DNA of 57,530 bases from Syntrophomonas sp. UBA5432 (GTDB taxonomy: Bacteria; Bacillota; Syntrophomonadia; Syntrophomonadales; Syntrophomonadaceae). The stretch lies in contig DIRQ01000019.1 in NCBI GenBank assembly GCA_002424365.1, forward strand, positions 1-57,530, in the 5' to 3' direction. Each line of letters opens with the position of its first letter. The first letter of the stretch is position 1. The notes under the pieces were generated by a model. That model did not search any database. It saw only the letters and a program-made list of their open reading frames with translations, and was not told the DNA's origin. The position numbers and the translations under genes are program-made. Shown in pieces: positions 48,817 to 57,211 of the stretch.

Positions 48817-49488
48817 ATGACGCGGATTTTAATCGCTGATGACGAGGAACGTATCAGACGACTAGTATGCGACTTCTTGAAAAAGGAAGGTTTCGAGACA
48901 CTGGAAGCTGACAACGGGCGGGAAGCCCTGAATATACTTTTCCATTCGGCTATTAATCTGGTCATTTTAGATGTTATGATGCCCGAATGCGACGGATGGG
49001 CCACATGTAGGGAAATCCGTAAGGAATCGGATGTCCCCATCATCATGCTTACGGCTCGGGGAGAAGAAAACGACGAACTATTCGGTTTTGAACTGGGTGC
49101 TGATGAGTACATCAGTAAACCGTTCAGCCCGCAGGTACTGGTAGCCAGAGTTCAGGCTTTGCTCCGGCGGGTGGGTAATGGACTTAAACACCTGGAACGC
49201 TTTGAAGGACTGGAGATTGATAAAGAAGCCCGCTACGTCAATGTCAACGGGACACGACTGGAGCTTAGCCCCAAAGAATTTGAGCTTCTGGCCTACCTGG
49301 CTGAAAACGAAGGAAAAGCCCTGAGCAGGGATCAAATCCTTAATGTCGTCTGGGACTACAACTATTATGGCGATCCTAGGACGGTAGATACCCATATTAA
49401 AAAACTACGCTTAAAACTTGGAGTGAAGGGAGAATTCATCCAGACAGTAAGAGGTGTCGGTTACAGATTTGAGGTAAATCATGACTAG
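48817..49488 (+). CDS. OmpR-family response regulator
   Basis: A 223-residue regulator. ATG 48817 is chosen, with GGAGGTG upstream; a GTG at 48796 overlaps that site. Receiver (RILIADDEERIRRLV; LVILDVMMPECDGWATC; MLTARGE; DEYISKPFSP) and winged helix (ELSPKEFELLAYLAENEGKA; TVDTHIKKLRLKLG; VRGVGYRFE). The stop overlaps the kinase start by 8 bases. Confidence 0.93.
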   Translation: MTRILIADDEERIRRLVCDFLKKEGFETLEADNGREALNILFHSAINLVILDVMMPECDGWATCREIRKESDVPIIMLTARGEENDELFGFELGADEYISKPFSPQVLVARVQALLRRVGNGLKHLERFEGLEIDKEARYVNVNGTRLELSPKEFELLAYLAENEGKALSRDQILNVVWDYNYYGDPRTVDTHIKKLRLKLGVKGEFIQTVRGVGYRFEVNHD

Positions 49489-50923
49489 TTCCATTCGCTG
49501 GCGTTTATTTACCGGGGTTACACTTCTAATTGCATTTTTTGTGTTCTTCTCCTGGATTCTAAATACCAATTATTTAGAAAAATACTACCTGTCCCAAAAA
49601 AACAATGCATTAATGAGGAATGCCAAAACCATTGATCGTCTTTATCCCGACCACCTGGAGGATGCTTACTTAGAAATTGAAAGTCTGGAGCGTAATTCAG
49701 GGATACATGTTATGATTTTAGACAGTTCCATGGTTATACAGTATTTTTCCATGGCAAGGAGAAAACCTGATACAGGTATTTATCTACTGATGTCTCGACA
49801 AGATGAACTTGCCCAAAAAGGCAGTATCTCTGAACTTAGCCGGGATCGTTTTTTGAAAACCGACTTTTTAAATCTCATTTATCTACTTAACAACGGTCAT
49901 TATTTGATACTTAACACGCCCCTGGCAGCTATAGAGCAGAGTGCCGGGATTGCTAACCGTTTCTTCCTCTATACCGGGGTGATCACTATTATCCTGGCTA
50001 GTATTCTGGCCTTTGCCTTTTCTCGTCGGTTTACGCGACCTATCCTGGAATTAAACGATATTGCTCAGAGTATGGCCCGGCTTGATTTTACCAAAAAATA
50101 CAGGATCACGACCAATGACGAACTTGAGGAGTTGGGACAAAGCATTAATTCCCTTTCTGATCAGTTAAATGAGGCTATTTCTGATTTGCAGGGTGCTAAT
50201 GCCAAGTTAAAAGAGGATATCGAACGGAAACGGCATATCGACGAGATGCGCAAGGAATTCGTTTACAGTGTTTCCCACGAACTCAAAACGCCATTAGCAC
50301 TTATTCAGGGCTATGCCGAAGGTCTTAAGGTAAATGTAAATAAAGATGAAGCTAGTAAAAATTTTTATTGTGAAGTCATCATGGATGAAGCGGCCAAAAT
50401 GAACAAGCTGGTCAAGGAGTTGCTGGATTTATCCCAGTTGGAAACAGGATATTTTAAACTGGAAAAAAGAAACTTTAAGCTCTCCGAGTTACTGGAACGC
50501 TTGGTGAATAAATACCAACCTATCTTTAATGAAAAAAACGTCATTCCACAGATGGAAAAACAGGACCTCGATTTACTGGTCCATGCCGATGCCGTACGAG
50601 TTGAACAGATTCTGGTAAATTATATCAACAATGCGCTGGATCACTTGGACGATTCCAGGGTACTTATAATAAAGTGTAAGAAGTTCGACAAAAAGGTGCG
50701 GGTGTCGGTCTTTAATTCCGGCAAACCCATTCCGGATGAATCACTGGATAAAGTATTCGATAGCTTTTATAAAGTTGACCGGGCCAGAACCAGAGCTTAT
50801 GGTGGAACCGGGCTGGGATTATCCATAGTCAAAGCCATCCAGGGATTAGGCCAAAATGCCTATGGAGTGGATAATTTGGCTCAAGGGGTGGAGTTCTGGT
50901 TTGAAATCGACCTGGCTGAATAA
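49481..50923 (+). CDS. Sensor histidine kinase
   Basis: A 480-residue kinase coupled to the regulator. Order: N-terminal helix (LFTGVTLLIAFFVFFSWIL), external sensor of about 130 residues, second helix (FFLYTGVITIILASILAFAF), HAMP linker, a coiled-coil (DQLNEAISDLQGANAKLKED), H box SVSHELKTPLALIQGYAEGL, N box VEQILVNYINNALDHLDD and G box YGGTGLGLSI. The signal is unknown. Confidence 0.92.
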   Translation: MTSSIRWRLFTGVTLLIAFFVFFSWILNTNYLEKYYLSQKNNALMRNAKTIDRLYPDHLEDAYLEIESLERNSGIHVMILDSSMVIQYFSMARRKPDTGIYLLMSRQDELAQKGSISELSRDRFLKTDFLNLIYLLNNGHYLILNTPLAAIEQSAGIANRFFLYTGVITIILASILAFAFSRRFTRPILELNDIAQSMARLDFTKKYRITTNDELEELGQSINSLSDQLNEAISDLQGANAKLKEDIERKRHIDEMRKEFVYSVSHELKTPLALIQGYAEGLKVNVNKDEASKNFYCEVIMDEAAKMNKLVKELLDLSQLETGYFKLEKRNFKLSELLERLVNKYQPIFNEKNVIPQMEKQDLDLLVHADAVRVEQILVNYINNALDHLDDSRVLIIKCKKFDKKVRVSVFNSGKPIPDESLDKVFDSFYKVDRARTRAYGGTGLGLSIVKAIQGLGQNAYGVDNLAQGVEFWFEIDLAE

Positions 50924-50978
50924 CGGTGTGACAGGGTAATATCCATCCGTCCTCATCATTTCAATAGTGGCACATAGG

Positions 50979-51012
50979 TGTCAGGGAGAACGGACGGTTC
51001 TCTTGACACCCC
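50979..51012. repeat. REP-like hairpin
   Basis: GGTGTCAGGGAGAAC (50979-50993) pairs with GTTCTCTTGACACC (50999-51012) apart from one extra base. The loop region contains GGACGG as in the other copies. It lies between the kinase gene and the MutS-like gene. Confidence 0.65.
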
Positions 51013-51172
51013 ATTGGTTAGTACGTTATTGTCTAGCGTCTGTTGCCAGAACACCAAGATAACAGGGGGCATTTTTTGTTAACCCCCCTTGCGGCAGATG
51101 TCATTTATGAATATCATTAACTAAACCTGTAAAAGTCAGGACCTCGGAAAAATTGTATGTTAGGAGGCTTTA

Positions 51173-52963
51173 ATGTCTGCTGAAAAATTATTTCTTACTC
51201 GTTATAACCGCTATCAAAAACTTGAAAAACGGTATGCAAAGAGTTTCGATAGGATAAGCAATCTGCGTTTTTTTATATTCCTGACCGGAGCAGGACTTAC
51301 CATACTTTGCTCGTTCCTGGGAACCCCGACACAAGCCTTATCTGTTTTCATTTTCTTCCTGGTAGTATTTCTTGTACTTGTCCATAAGCATTCTAAAGTG
51401 GAACAGGAATTGAATACGGTTCGCGCCATGCTGGAAATACAGCGCAGGTATTTGAGCAGAATTGATGGGACCTGGGTTTCATTTAATGATTGTGGCCTGG
51501 AATTCGTAGATGGCAATCATCCCTACACCTATGACCTGGACATTTTCGGGCCTAAATCTTTATTTCAATGGATATCTGTGGCAAAAACAGTTCTGGGCAG
51601 AAACCATTTAAAAACACTTCTGGCCGACCCAACAAAAAATCTTAATACCATAAAAATGCGCCAAAATGCAGTTAGGGAACTGACTACTAAACTTGAGTTC
51701 TGCCAAAAACTAGAGTGCCATGGTTTGCTGGTAGATGAAGTATCGCGGGATACAGGGGGATTAATTAGCTATGCCGAAGAATCCAGTTCGCTCTCCAGAG
51801 TTATACGCATCGTTCGTTTTTTCCCCCTGGTTACCATTCTGGCCTTTGTACTAGCTATTTCAGGTTGGGGTCTACCCGTTGAGGTTCCTATAGTACTTCT
51901 TACCCTTCAGTTGCTATTATATTTTGCCGGATATCAAAAAATAGCATCAGATTTAGGCCGCGTGTATTCATTTCAAAAAAGTTTAGGTGTCTTTCGAAAC
52001 ATGCTCTTATTAATTGAATCTGAACAATTTAAAGATGATTACTTATCCACTCTGAAATCTGAATTATATAACCAGGCAGAGCCCGCCTCTGCTGGTATGA
52101 AACGCCTGGAACGAATATCCGATGCCATTGACCTCCGCTATAATCCTATTTTTTATTTTATTTTTAATCTGTTTCTATTTTGGGATTTCCACTGCGCGGT
52201 TTATTTAGAACGCTGGAAAGCTCAAAATGGTAATAGAATTAGAGCCTGGTTTGAAACCATTGGGGCCTTTGAGGCTTTAACCAGCCTTTCCGTCATATCC
52301 CATATACACCCGGAATGGAGTTTCCCTGAACTTCAGAATCAGGGAATGAAGATTGTGGCACGAGATCTTGGTCATCCCTTAATCCATCCCAAAAAATGCG
52401 TTCGTAATGATATAGATATTGATAACTATTCTTGTATTATTACCGGTTCCAATATGTCAGGGAAAAGCACCTTCCTGAGAGCTATTGGCATGAACCTGGT
52501 CCTGGCCTATGCCGGGACAGCAGTTTGCGCCCGCAAATTTAGGTGCTCTATTATGGATGTATTTACATCTATGGTGATAAGAGATGATTTGATTAATGGC
52601 ATTTCTACTTTTTATGCCGAATTGACCAGGATAAATATGATATTAAAAGAGGCAGACAAAGGGCGGCCCATGCTTTATTTAATTGACGAGATATTTCGTG
52701 GGACAAACTCATTAGACAGGATTGCCGGTGCCCAGGTGGTTTTAAGAGAATTGAGTAAGAAGAACGTTATCGGTTTAATCTCTACCCATGATTTCGAGCT
52801 TTGCGATCTGGAAAAAGACCGGGGATTGAACTTTAGGAATTACCATTTTGAAGAACAATATATACAGGGCAGAATCGAATTCGATTATAAACTACGCTCT
52901 GGTCGCTGTACCACCTCTAATGCCAGATATTTAATGAACATGGTGGGGATCCATATCCCGTAG
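51173..52963 (+). CDS. MutS-like ATPase with membrane helices
   Basis: A 596-residue protein with TTAGGAGGC before the ATG. The C-terminal MutS ATPase domain is clear: Walker A ITGSNMSGKSTFLRAIGMNL (about 425), then FYAELTRINMIL, Walker B MLYLIDEIFRGTNSLDR and STHDFELC. The N-terminal mismatch-binding domains of MutS are absent; instead there are hydrophobic helices in pairs (FFIFLTGAGLTILCSFLG; ALSVFIFFLVVFLVLVH; VTILAFVLAISGWGL...). This membrane MutS-like group is widespread in Firmicutes with no known role; it is not expected to do mismatch repair. The TAG stop lies in a repeat that recurs at 57106. Confidence 0.85.
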   Translation: MSAEKLFLTRYNRYQKLEKRYAKSFDRISNLRFFIFLTGAGLTILCSFLGTPTQALSVFIFFLVVFLVLVHKHSKVEQELNTVRAMLEIQRRYLSRIDGTWVSFNDCGLEFVDGNHPYTYDLDIFGPKSLFQWISVAKTVLGRNHLKTLLADPTKNLNTIKMRQNAVRELTTKLEFCQKLECHGLLVDEVSRDTGGLISYAEESSSLSRVIRIVRFFPLVTILAFVLAISGWGLPVEVPIVLLTLQLLLYFAGYQKIASDLGRVYSFQKSLGVFRNMLLLIESEQFKDDYLSTLKSELYNQAEPASAGMKRLERISDAIDLRYNPIFYFIFNLFLFWDFHCAVYLERWKAQNGNRIRAWFETIGAFEALTSLSVISHIHPEWSFPELQNQGMKIVARDLGHPLIHPKKCVRNDIDIDNYSCIITGSNMSGKSTFLRAIGMNLVLAYAGTAVCARKFRCSIMDVFTSMVIRDDLINGISTFYAELTRINMILKEADKGRPMLYLIDEIFRGTNSLDRIAGAQVVLRELSKKNVIGLISTHDFELCDLEKDRGLNFRNYHFEEQYIQGRIEFDYKLRSGRCTTSNARYLMNMVGIHIP

Positions 52964-53039
52964 GGTGTTGAGGGAGCAAAGTAAGAGATAGAGCCATATT
53001 TCTTACAACAATCCTTTATATTGGTGCTTGTTATATAAA
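52960..53039 (+). repeat. Copy A of an 80-bp duplicated sequence
   Basis: About 80 bases nearly identical to 57106-57184. It spans the stop of the MutS-like gene, 40 bases of spacer (GGTGTTGAGGGAGC...) and the last codons of the minus-strand ParE-type toxin gene. Confidence 0.8.
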
Positions 53040-53305
53040 ATGCGGCGAATCTGTATCGTATCATCCTTTACCACAAAAAACACCAAATAGTTTTCTACGA
53101 TCAGATACCGGTATCCTTTCGCTTTCAATGCGATATTCCGTACGAAGGGACACCGTTCCGGCATTTCCACAAGGCTATCGATTTTTTCTACCAGCAGGTC
53201 GTAGTATCCAATTGCGGCCTGCGGCGATAGCGTATTCAGGTAGCTGACAATATCATTCAAGTCCATTTGGGCAGTAGGATATATCTTAACCTTATATTTG
53301 CCCAT
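53003..53305 (-). CDS. ParE/RelE-family toxin
   Basis: A 100-residue toxin: YKVKIYPTAQMDLNDIVSYL, then LVEKIDSLVEMPERCPFV, then GYRYLIVENYLVFFVVKDD and IQIRRILYNKHQYKGLL, the usual ParE/RelE strand-helix-helix-sheet order. ParE poisons gyrase and RelE cuts mRNA; which applies is open. No antitoxin of usual type is next to it: the upstream gene on the same strand (53347) is 157 residues with no DNA-binding fold that I recognise. It may be an orphan or use that protein as partner. Confidence 0.8.
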   Translation of the reverse strand: MGKYKVKIYPTAQMDLNDIVSYLNTLSPQAAIGYYDLLVEKIDSLVEMPERCPFVRNIALKAKGYRYLIVENYLVFFVVKDDTIQIRRILYNKHQYKGLL

Positions 53306-53346
53306 GTACGCTATTTCTCAACTGTCTTGCACAGCCGACTGTGTCC

Positions 53347-53820
53347 TTATGACTTTTCCCGACTTATCCGCCGGAGTACGTCTGCTATTCTCTGGTTTCG
53401 TATATAACCGCCGTCATTTCCTTGGTTAAAAGCACGTTTGGCCCGGGCATCAAACTCGGCAATCCAATCTCTTCGGCCCTTTGAATCTGCAGGGACTAGA
53501 TTTAAATCGGCCACTACATCCGGGTGGCCTTTCCTTAAATCGTCTGCTGCTCTTTTCCAATCAAAAGTCATTATTGCCATATCACCAAATGATATCTGTC
53601 CGGCAGAATATAGTTTATGTGCTATTTCACATAATTCATCGAAGGTGGCATGGCGGACGTTATATTTACTGCCCAGTTCCGCCCAAATGTCTTTAGATGC
53701 ATCTTTTGACGCAGTACCAGAATTATCGACCGTAAAAACAGCAGAGTCTGATTTGCCCTGAACTCTGCTCTGCATGGTCAGACAGGCATTCGGTTGATAA
53801 TTACTTGCATTTACCTGCAA
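53347..53820 (-). CDS. Uncharacterised protein upstream of the ParE-type toxin
   Basis: A 157-residue protein. TTG 53820 is chosen because GGAGGTGA precedes it by 7 bases; a longer frame (53835) starts inside that site. No family is recognised. The N-terminus is polar (QVNASNYQPNACLTMQSRVQ), and the rest (KYNVRHATFDELCEIAHKLY; FGDMAIMTFDWKRAADDLRK) is helical. There is no signal peptide. It lies 41 bases upstream of the toxin on the same strand, so it could be co-transcribed. Confidence 0.65.
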   Translation of the reverse strand: MQVNASNYQPNACLTMQSRVQGKSDSAVFTVDNSGTASKDASKDIWAELGSKYNVRHATFDELCEIAHKLYSAGQISFGDMAIMTFDWKRAADDLRKGHPDVVADLNLVPADSKGRRDWIAEFDARAKRAFNQGNDGGYIRNQRIADVLRRISREKS

Positions 53821-53966
53821 AATATTCACCTCCAAAAAAACTCTTTGATATATTATCGTTTAGTTGGTAAAAATTCTTTTACAATACAGCTAAATATTGG
53901 CTGCCCAAATTAGCAGTCCTTATATAATTTAATCGTGAAACACGTTTTATTATTCAGGCACTTAGG

Positions 53967-54182
53967 TTGTTTCCCTTACCTGATGGGGTAAGATTAGGTT
54001 TCCTGATAGCTATTATTTTAATGTTGGGATTTTTACTCAGAACAATAATTTATGAAAATGAAGAAAAGATTAAGGCCTTTCTCGGTACATTTCCAGCAAG
54101 CAGTTATAAAAAAGGAGAACTAATGCCTCCATATTTGGTAGTGCGCAGTCTGTTAAAACTGTGCAGTAATGTAGAAATGTAG
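53967..54182 (+). CDS. Possible small membrane protein
   Basis: A 71-residue frame from TTG 53967 with one hydrophobic helix (LGFLIAIILMLGFLLRTII) and a short tail. The ribosome binding site is weak (TTAGG). It may be a fragment of a longer membrane protein. No family recognised. Confidence 0.35.
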   Translation: MFPLPDGVRLGFLIAIILMLGFLLRTIIYENEEKIKAFLGTFPASSYKKGELMPPYLVVRSLLKLCSNVEM

Positions 54183-54332
54183 GGAACGAGAGCAGGTTGC
54201 CCTGGTATATCCTGACCTCTTGGATGTAGAGAATAAAACTGAATAACTTAACAAAAATTTTATCCCTGTAATTCTAGAATAAAAGCGGTTGTATAGTTGT
54301 AGAACAATTTTAATCAGGGAGGGATTATATTT

Positions 54333-55028
54333 ATGTCAAAGACAATGAGGTTTGTTTCTATTTTTGTTCTGGCGGTAGCATTGCTTTTTCCCGCTATATG
54401 CGCAGAACCTGCGCTGGCTGTGTCATCAGATGTATCCAGTGGTTCTTTGATTAAATTGAAAACTATTAATTTATCCGGTGATGGACAACTTTCATCTGAT
54501 GGCGGATTAACTCTTAATCTTTCAAAACTTAAAAACTTGCCCGTTCAAAAGGTTAAATCCGGAATTGTTGACATCGTTGAGGTTGACGAGCAAATACGTA
54601 AAGAAAAGATAAGTCTCGCAGATTTGAAGTTTCCCTCAAAGCCCGTATTGGGAATTGTTGACGTCGTTGAGGTTGACGAGCAAATACGTGAAGGAACGAT
54701 AAGTCTTGCAGATTTAAAGTTTCCCCTAAAACCCGTATTAGAATCTGGCATTGTAACTGTTTCAGAAGGAGCGACCGCGGAGCAGGTTGATCAAATATCA
54801 GTAAGCTCAACTTATCCTATCAGTGGAACTCTGGTACCAAACGATGGCGATGCCTACCGGTTTTATAGAACTGCGGGTTCGCAATCTGTATTGAGGTGCG
54901 GGTGGAGCCCCGCAGTATCCGCAATGGTTGGCATAGCAGACGCCAATGGTAATGTAATTTGGAGTAACCACTACACCGGTAACTGCACATTGACAGCTAC
55001 TTTTAACCAAAGTGGATACTATCACTAG
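54333..55028 (+). CDS. Exported protein with tandem repeat, probably truncated by an in-frame TAG
   Basis: A 231-residue exported protein with GGGAGGGATTATATTT before the ATG. Signal peptide through EPALA. Two exact-length 90-bp tandem repeats (54561-54650, 54651-54740) encode GIVDIVEVDEQIRKEKISLA and GIVDVVEVDEQIREGTISLA plus DLKFPxKPVL. The rest (YPISGTLVPNDGDAYRFYRT; LTATFNQSGYYH) resembles a pre-peptidase C-like beta-sandwich. After the TAG at 55026-55028 the same frame continues FIYNDSSSTIRYNGSFTY to a second TAG at 55083-55085, which looks like the domain's missing last strands. It precedes a response regulator gene. Confidence 0.7.
   Translation: MSKTMRFVSIFVLAVALLFPAICAEPALAVSSDVSSGSLIKLKTINLSGDGQLSSDGGLTLNLSKLKNLPVQKVKSGIVDIVEVDEQIRKEKISLADLKFPSKPVLGIVDVVEVDEQIREGTISLADLKFPLKPVLESGIVTVSEGATAEQVDQISVSSTYPISGTLVPNDGDAYRFYRTAGSQSVLRCGWSPAVSAMVGIADANGNVIWSNHYTGNCTLTATFNQSGYYH
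54561..54740 (+). repeat. Two 90-bp tandem repeats inside the exported protein gene
   Basis: Units at 54561-54650 and 54651-54740 have the same length and differ at few positions, mostly third bases. Each encodes 30 residues starting GIVD. A third, short start (SGIVTVSEG) follows. Confidence 0.85.
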
Positions 55029-55191
55029 TTTATATATAACGATAGTTCCAGTACTATTCGTTATAATGGATCATTCACTTACTAGGTAATACTTGCTTTT
55101 CCATTCTATAATTATACAACCACCTTTTTTCTCCAGACTACCATTTGTTATTAATAGTCCAACGAAAAGCAGCTGACTGGGGAGGGATTTT

Positions 55192-55878
55192 ATGCGTCTG
55201 TTGGTGGTGGAAGATGAGAGCGATTTAGCAACTGCATTGGGGAAAGAACTAGCCAGGGATGGTTATGCCGTAGACCTGGCAGAGGACGGGGAAGAAGCCC
55301 TGTTCTTTATCGAGATTAACAACTATGATCTGGTGGTATTAGACCTCAACTTGCCGGAGCTGGACGGTTTGGAGGTATTAGACCGCCTGCGGGCCGACCA
55401 TCCGCTTGCCAAAGTTCTGATATTAACCGCACGCACTGAAGTGGAAGACCGGGTTCGGGGACTGGACATGGGTGCCCATGATTATTTAACCAAGCCGTTT
55501 TACCTCAAAGAGCTGAAAGCAAGGGTACGGGCACTGCTACGCCGTGATTTTGTTACACAGGATACCGTATTGCAGTGCGGGCATCTGAAAATGGATACCG
55601 TAAAACATATAGCCTGGTGTGAAAATCGCCCGTTAGACTTGACTCGTAAAGAGTATGCCATTTTAAGATATCTGCTCTTGCAAACAGGAAAAGTAGTAAG
55701 CCAAGAGGAATTGCTGGAACATATCTGGGATGATTCGGTAAATCCTTTTACCAATGTAGTCCGGGTACATATTAATACCTTGCGGCGCAAATTAGGGGAT
55801 AATGCGGAAAACCCCATTTACATTGAAACAATTTCAGGTATGGGATATAGATTAAAAGAACCCAACTCGCGAACATAA
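55192..55878 (+). CDS. OmpR-family response regulator (QseB/CzcR-like)
   Basis: A 228-residue regulator with GGGGAGGGATTTT before the ATG. Receiver (LLVVEDESDLATALGKELAR; LVVLDLNLPELDGLEVLDR; LILTART; HDYLTKPFYLKEL) and winged helix (DLTRKEYAILRYLLLQTGKV; NVVRVHINTLRRKLG; ISGMGYRLKE). The kinase gene follows after 29 bases. Confidence 0.93.
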   Translation: MRLLVVEDESDLATALGKELARDGYAVDLAEDGEEALFFIEINNYDLVVLDLNLPELDGLEVLDRLRADHPLAKVLILTARTEVEDRVRGLDMGAHDYLTKPFYLKELKARVRALLRRDFVTQDTVLQCGHLKMDTVKHIAWCENRPLDLTRKEYAILRYLLLQTGKVVSQEELLEHIWDDSVNPFTNVVRVHINTLRRKLGDNAENPIYIETISGMGYRLKEPNSRT

Positions 55879-55907
55879 TCCAGATAACGAGAGGAAGTGG
55901 AGGCTCC

Positions 55908-57137
55908 ATGGAAAAAAAACGATTGTCATTACGTACATATTTAGCCTTTTGGCTGGTCTTAATGGTGCTTTTGACCGGAGCCGGCCTGATTATTACTATT
56001 AATACTATATCATCAATTCTGCTTAATAATGTTGTTCCCAGCGTTCATGTTATTGATATTGTACCTTCCCCAACAAATGGACAATCCACGGTTAAGGACA
56101 ATAATATTGGGGTTACAGAAGGGAAAGTAGTTTTAGAAAAACCAGGGCAAGGACTTACATATAATCAAGCTGTACAAAAGGCCCTTAAATATCTGCGAAT
56201 TATTTCCCTTGTGAGTCTGGCTGTTATACTACTACTAGGAAGTCTGGGTGCATATTGGTTATCTAAAAAAGCTCTGCATCCGGTTGAATCTTTAAGTCGA
56301 ACGGTTAAACGGATTCACGCCAACAACCTGACTGAGCGGATACCTACCGATGGTCCTGAAGATGAAATTAAAGAGCTGGCATGTTCATTTAATATCATGC
56401 TGAGCCAGTTGGAGCAGCATATTAGCCTGCAACGTCGTTTCATATCTGATGCCGCCCACGAACTGCGTACGCCTTTATCAGTTATGCAGATTAATGTGGA
56501 GTCGCTCCAGGACAATCCCGAAACCACCCGGGAAGAATACCGGGACGGCCTGGGCGTAATAAACCGGCAACTGGAGCGCTTAAAACAGCTAATCGATGAT
56601 CTATTGGCCATGTCCGGCAGTGGAACAATTGAACTCCGGGAAAAAATAAACCTGAAGGTTATGAACGCTGAAATAATGGCAGCATTGGAGCCGGTGGCTG
56701 AACAGTATCAGGTTACACTACACCAGGAACCGGTTTCTGATGTTTATTGTACCGGCAAGGAAGCATTGCTAAGCCGCGCCTTTAGTAATATTATTGAAAA
56801 CGCAGTTCGCTATAATCGCGTCGGCGGCGAAGTAGCCATAGCTTTTGATGAGCACCAAAACGACATATTGATAACTATCAAGGATACAGGAATAGGTATG
56901 GCCCAAGAAGAACTAGCACACATTTTTGAAGCGTTTTATCGGATTGAACGTTCCCGCTCGCGCCATTATGGGGGAGCCGGGCTGGGACTGGCTATTACAG
57001 CGCTTATCCTTGAAGGGCACGGAGGTACGATTACTGCTGAAAGTACCCCCGGAGAAGGAAGCTCATTTACGATAACATTACCCAGGCCAAAGCCTCCGGT
57101 AGAAAGTAGGGTGTTGAGGGAGCGAAGCAAGAGATAG
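55908..57137 (+). CDS. Sensor histidine kinase with a repeat-derived C-terminus
   Basis: A 409-residue kinase with GAGAGGAAGTGG upstream. Two helices (YLAFWLVLMVLLTGAGLIIT; IISLVSLAVILLLGSLGAYW) enclose a short external loop of about 70 residues. HAMP, H box DAAHELRTPLSVMQIN, N box ALLSRAFSNIIENAVRYN and G boxes (DTGIGM; GAGLGLAI) follow. The catalytic domain ends at SFTITLPRP. The last nine residues (RVLRERSKR) and the stop codon come from repeat copy B, so the original 3' end was replaced when the repeat arrived. Loss of these residues should not affect activity. Confidence 0.92.
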   Translation: MEKKRLSLRTYLAFWLVLMVLLTGAGLIITINTISSILLNNVVPSVHVIDIVPSPTNGQSTVKDNNIGVTEGKVVLEKPGQGLTYNQAVQKALKYLRIISLVSLAVILLLGSLGAYWLSKKALHPVESLSRTVKRIHANNLTERIPTDGPEDEIKELACSFNIMLSQLEQHISLQRRFISDAAHELRTPLSVMQINVESLQDNPETTREEYRDGLGVINRQLERLKQLIDDLLAMSGSGTIELREKINLKVMNAEIMAALEPVAEQYQVTLHQEPVSDVYCTGKEALLSRAFSNIIENAVRYNRVGGEVAIAFDEHQNDILITIKDTGIGMAQEELAHIFEAFYRIERSRSRHYGGAGLGLAITALILEGHGGTITAESTPGEGSSFTITLPRPKPPVESRVLRERSKR

Positions 57138-57184
57138 AGCATTTTTCTTACAACAACCCTTTATATTGGCGCTTGTTGTATAAA
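57106..57184 (-). pseudogene. Copy B of the duplicated sequence: tail of a lost ParE-type toxin gene
   Basis: Nearly identical to 52960-53039. On the minus strand it ends YNKRQYKGLL and stop, the same ending as the toxin at 53003, but the toxin body is gone. The plus strand supplies the end of the histidine kinase. Confidence 0.75.
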
Positions 57185-57211
57185 CCCGGGTTTATCGAAG
57201 GAGAGGGAGAA

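Noticed and set aside
54561..54740. CRISPR-like repeat
   Set aside because: The two units are directly adjacent, 90 bp long, in frame and coding; there are no spacers.
55026..55028. TAG read through as pyrrolysine
   Set aside because: TAG ends other intact genes in the window (for example at 1910, 3311 and 26675), so it is used as a normal stop; no pyrrolysine genes are seen.
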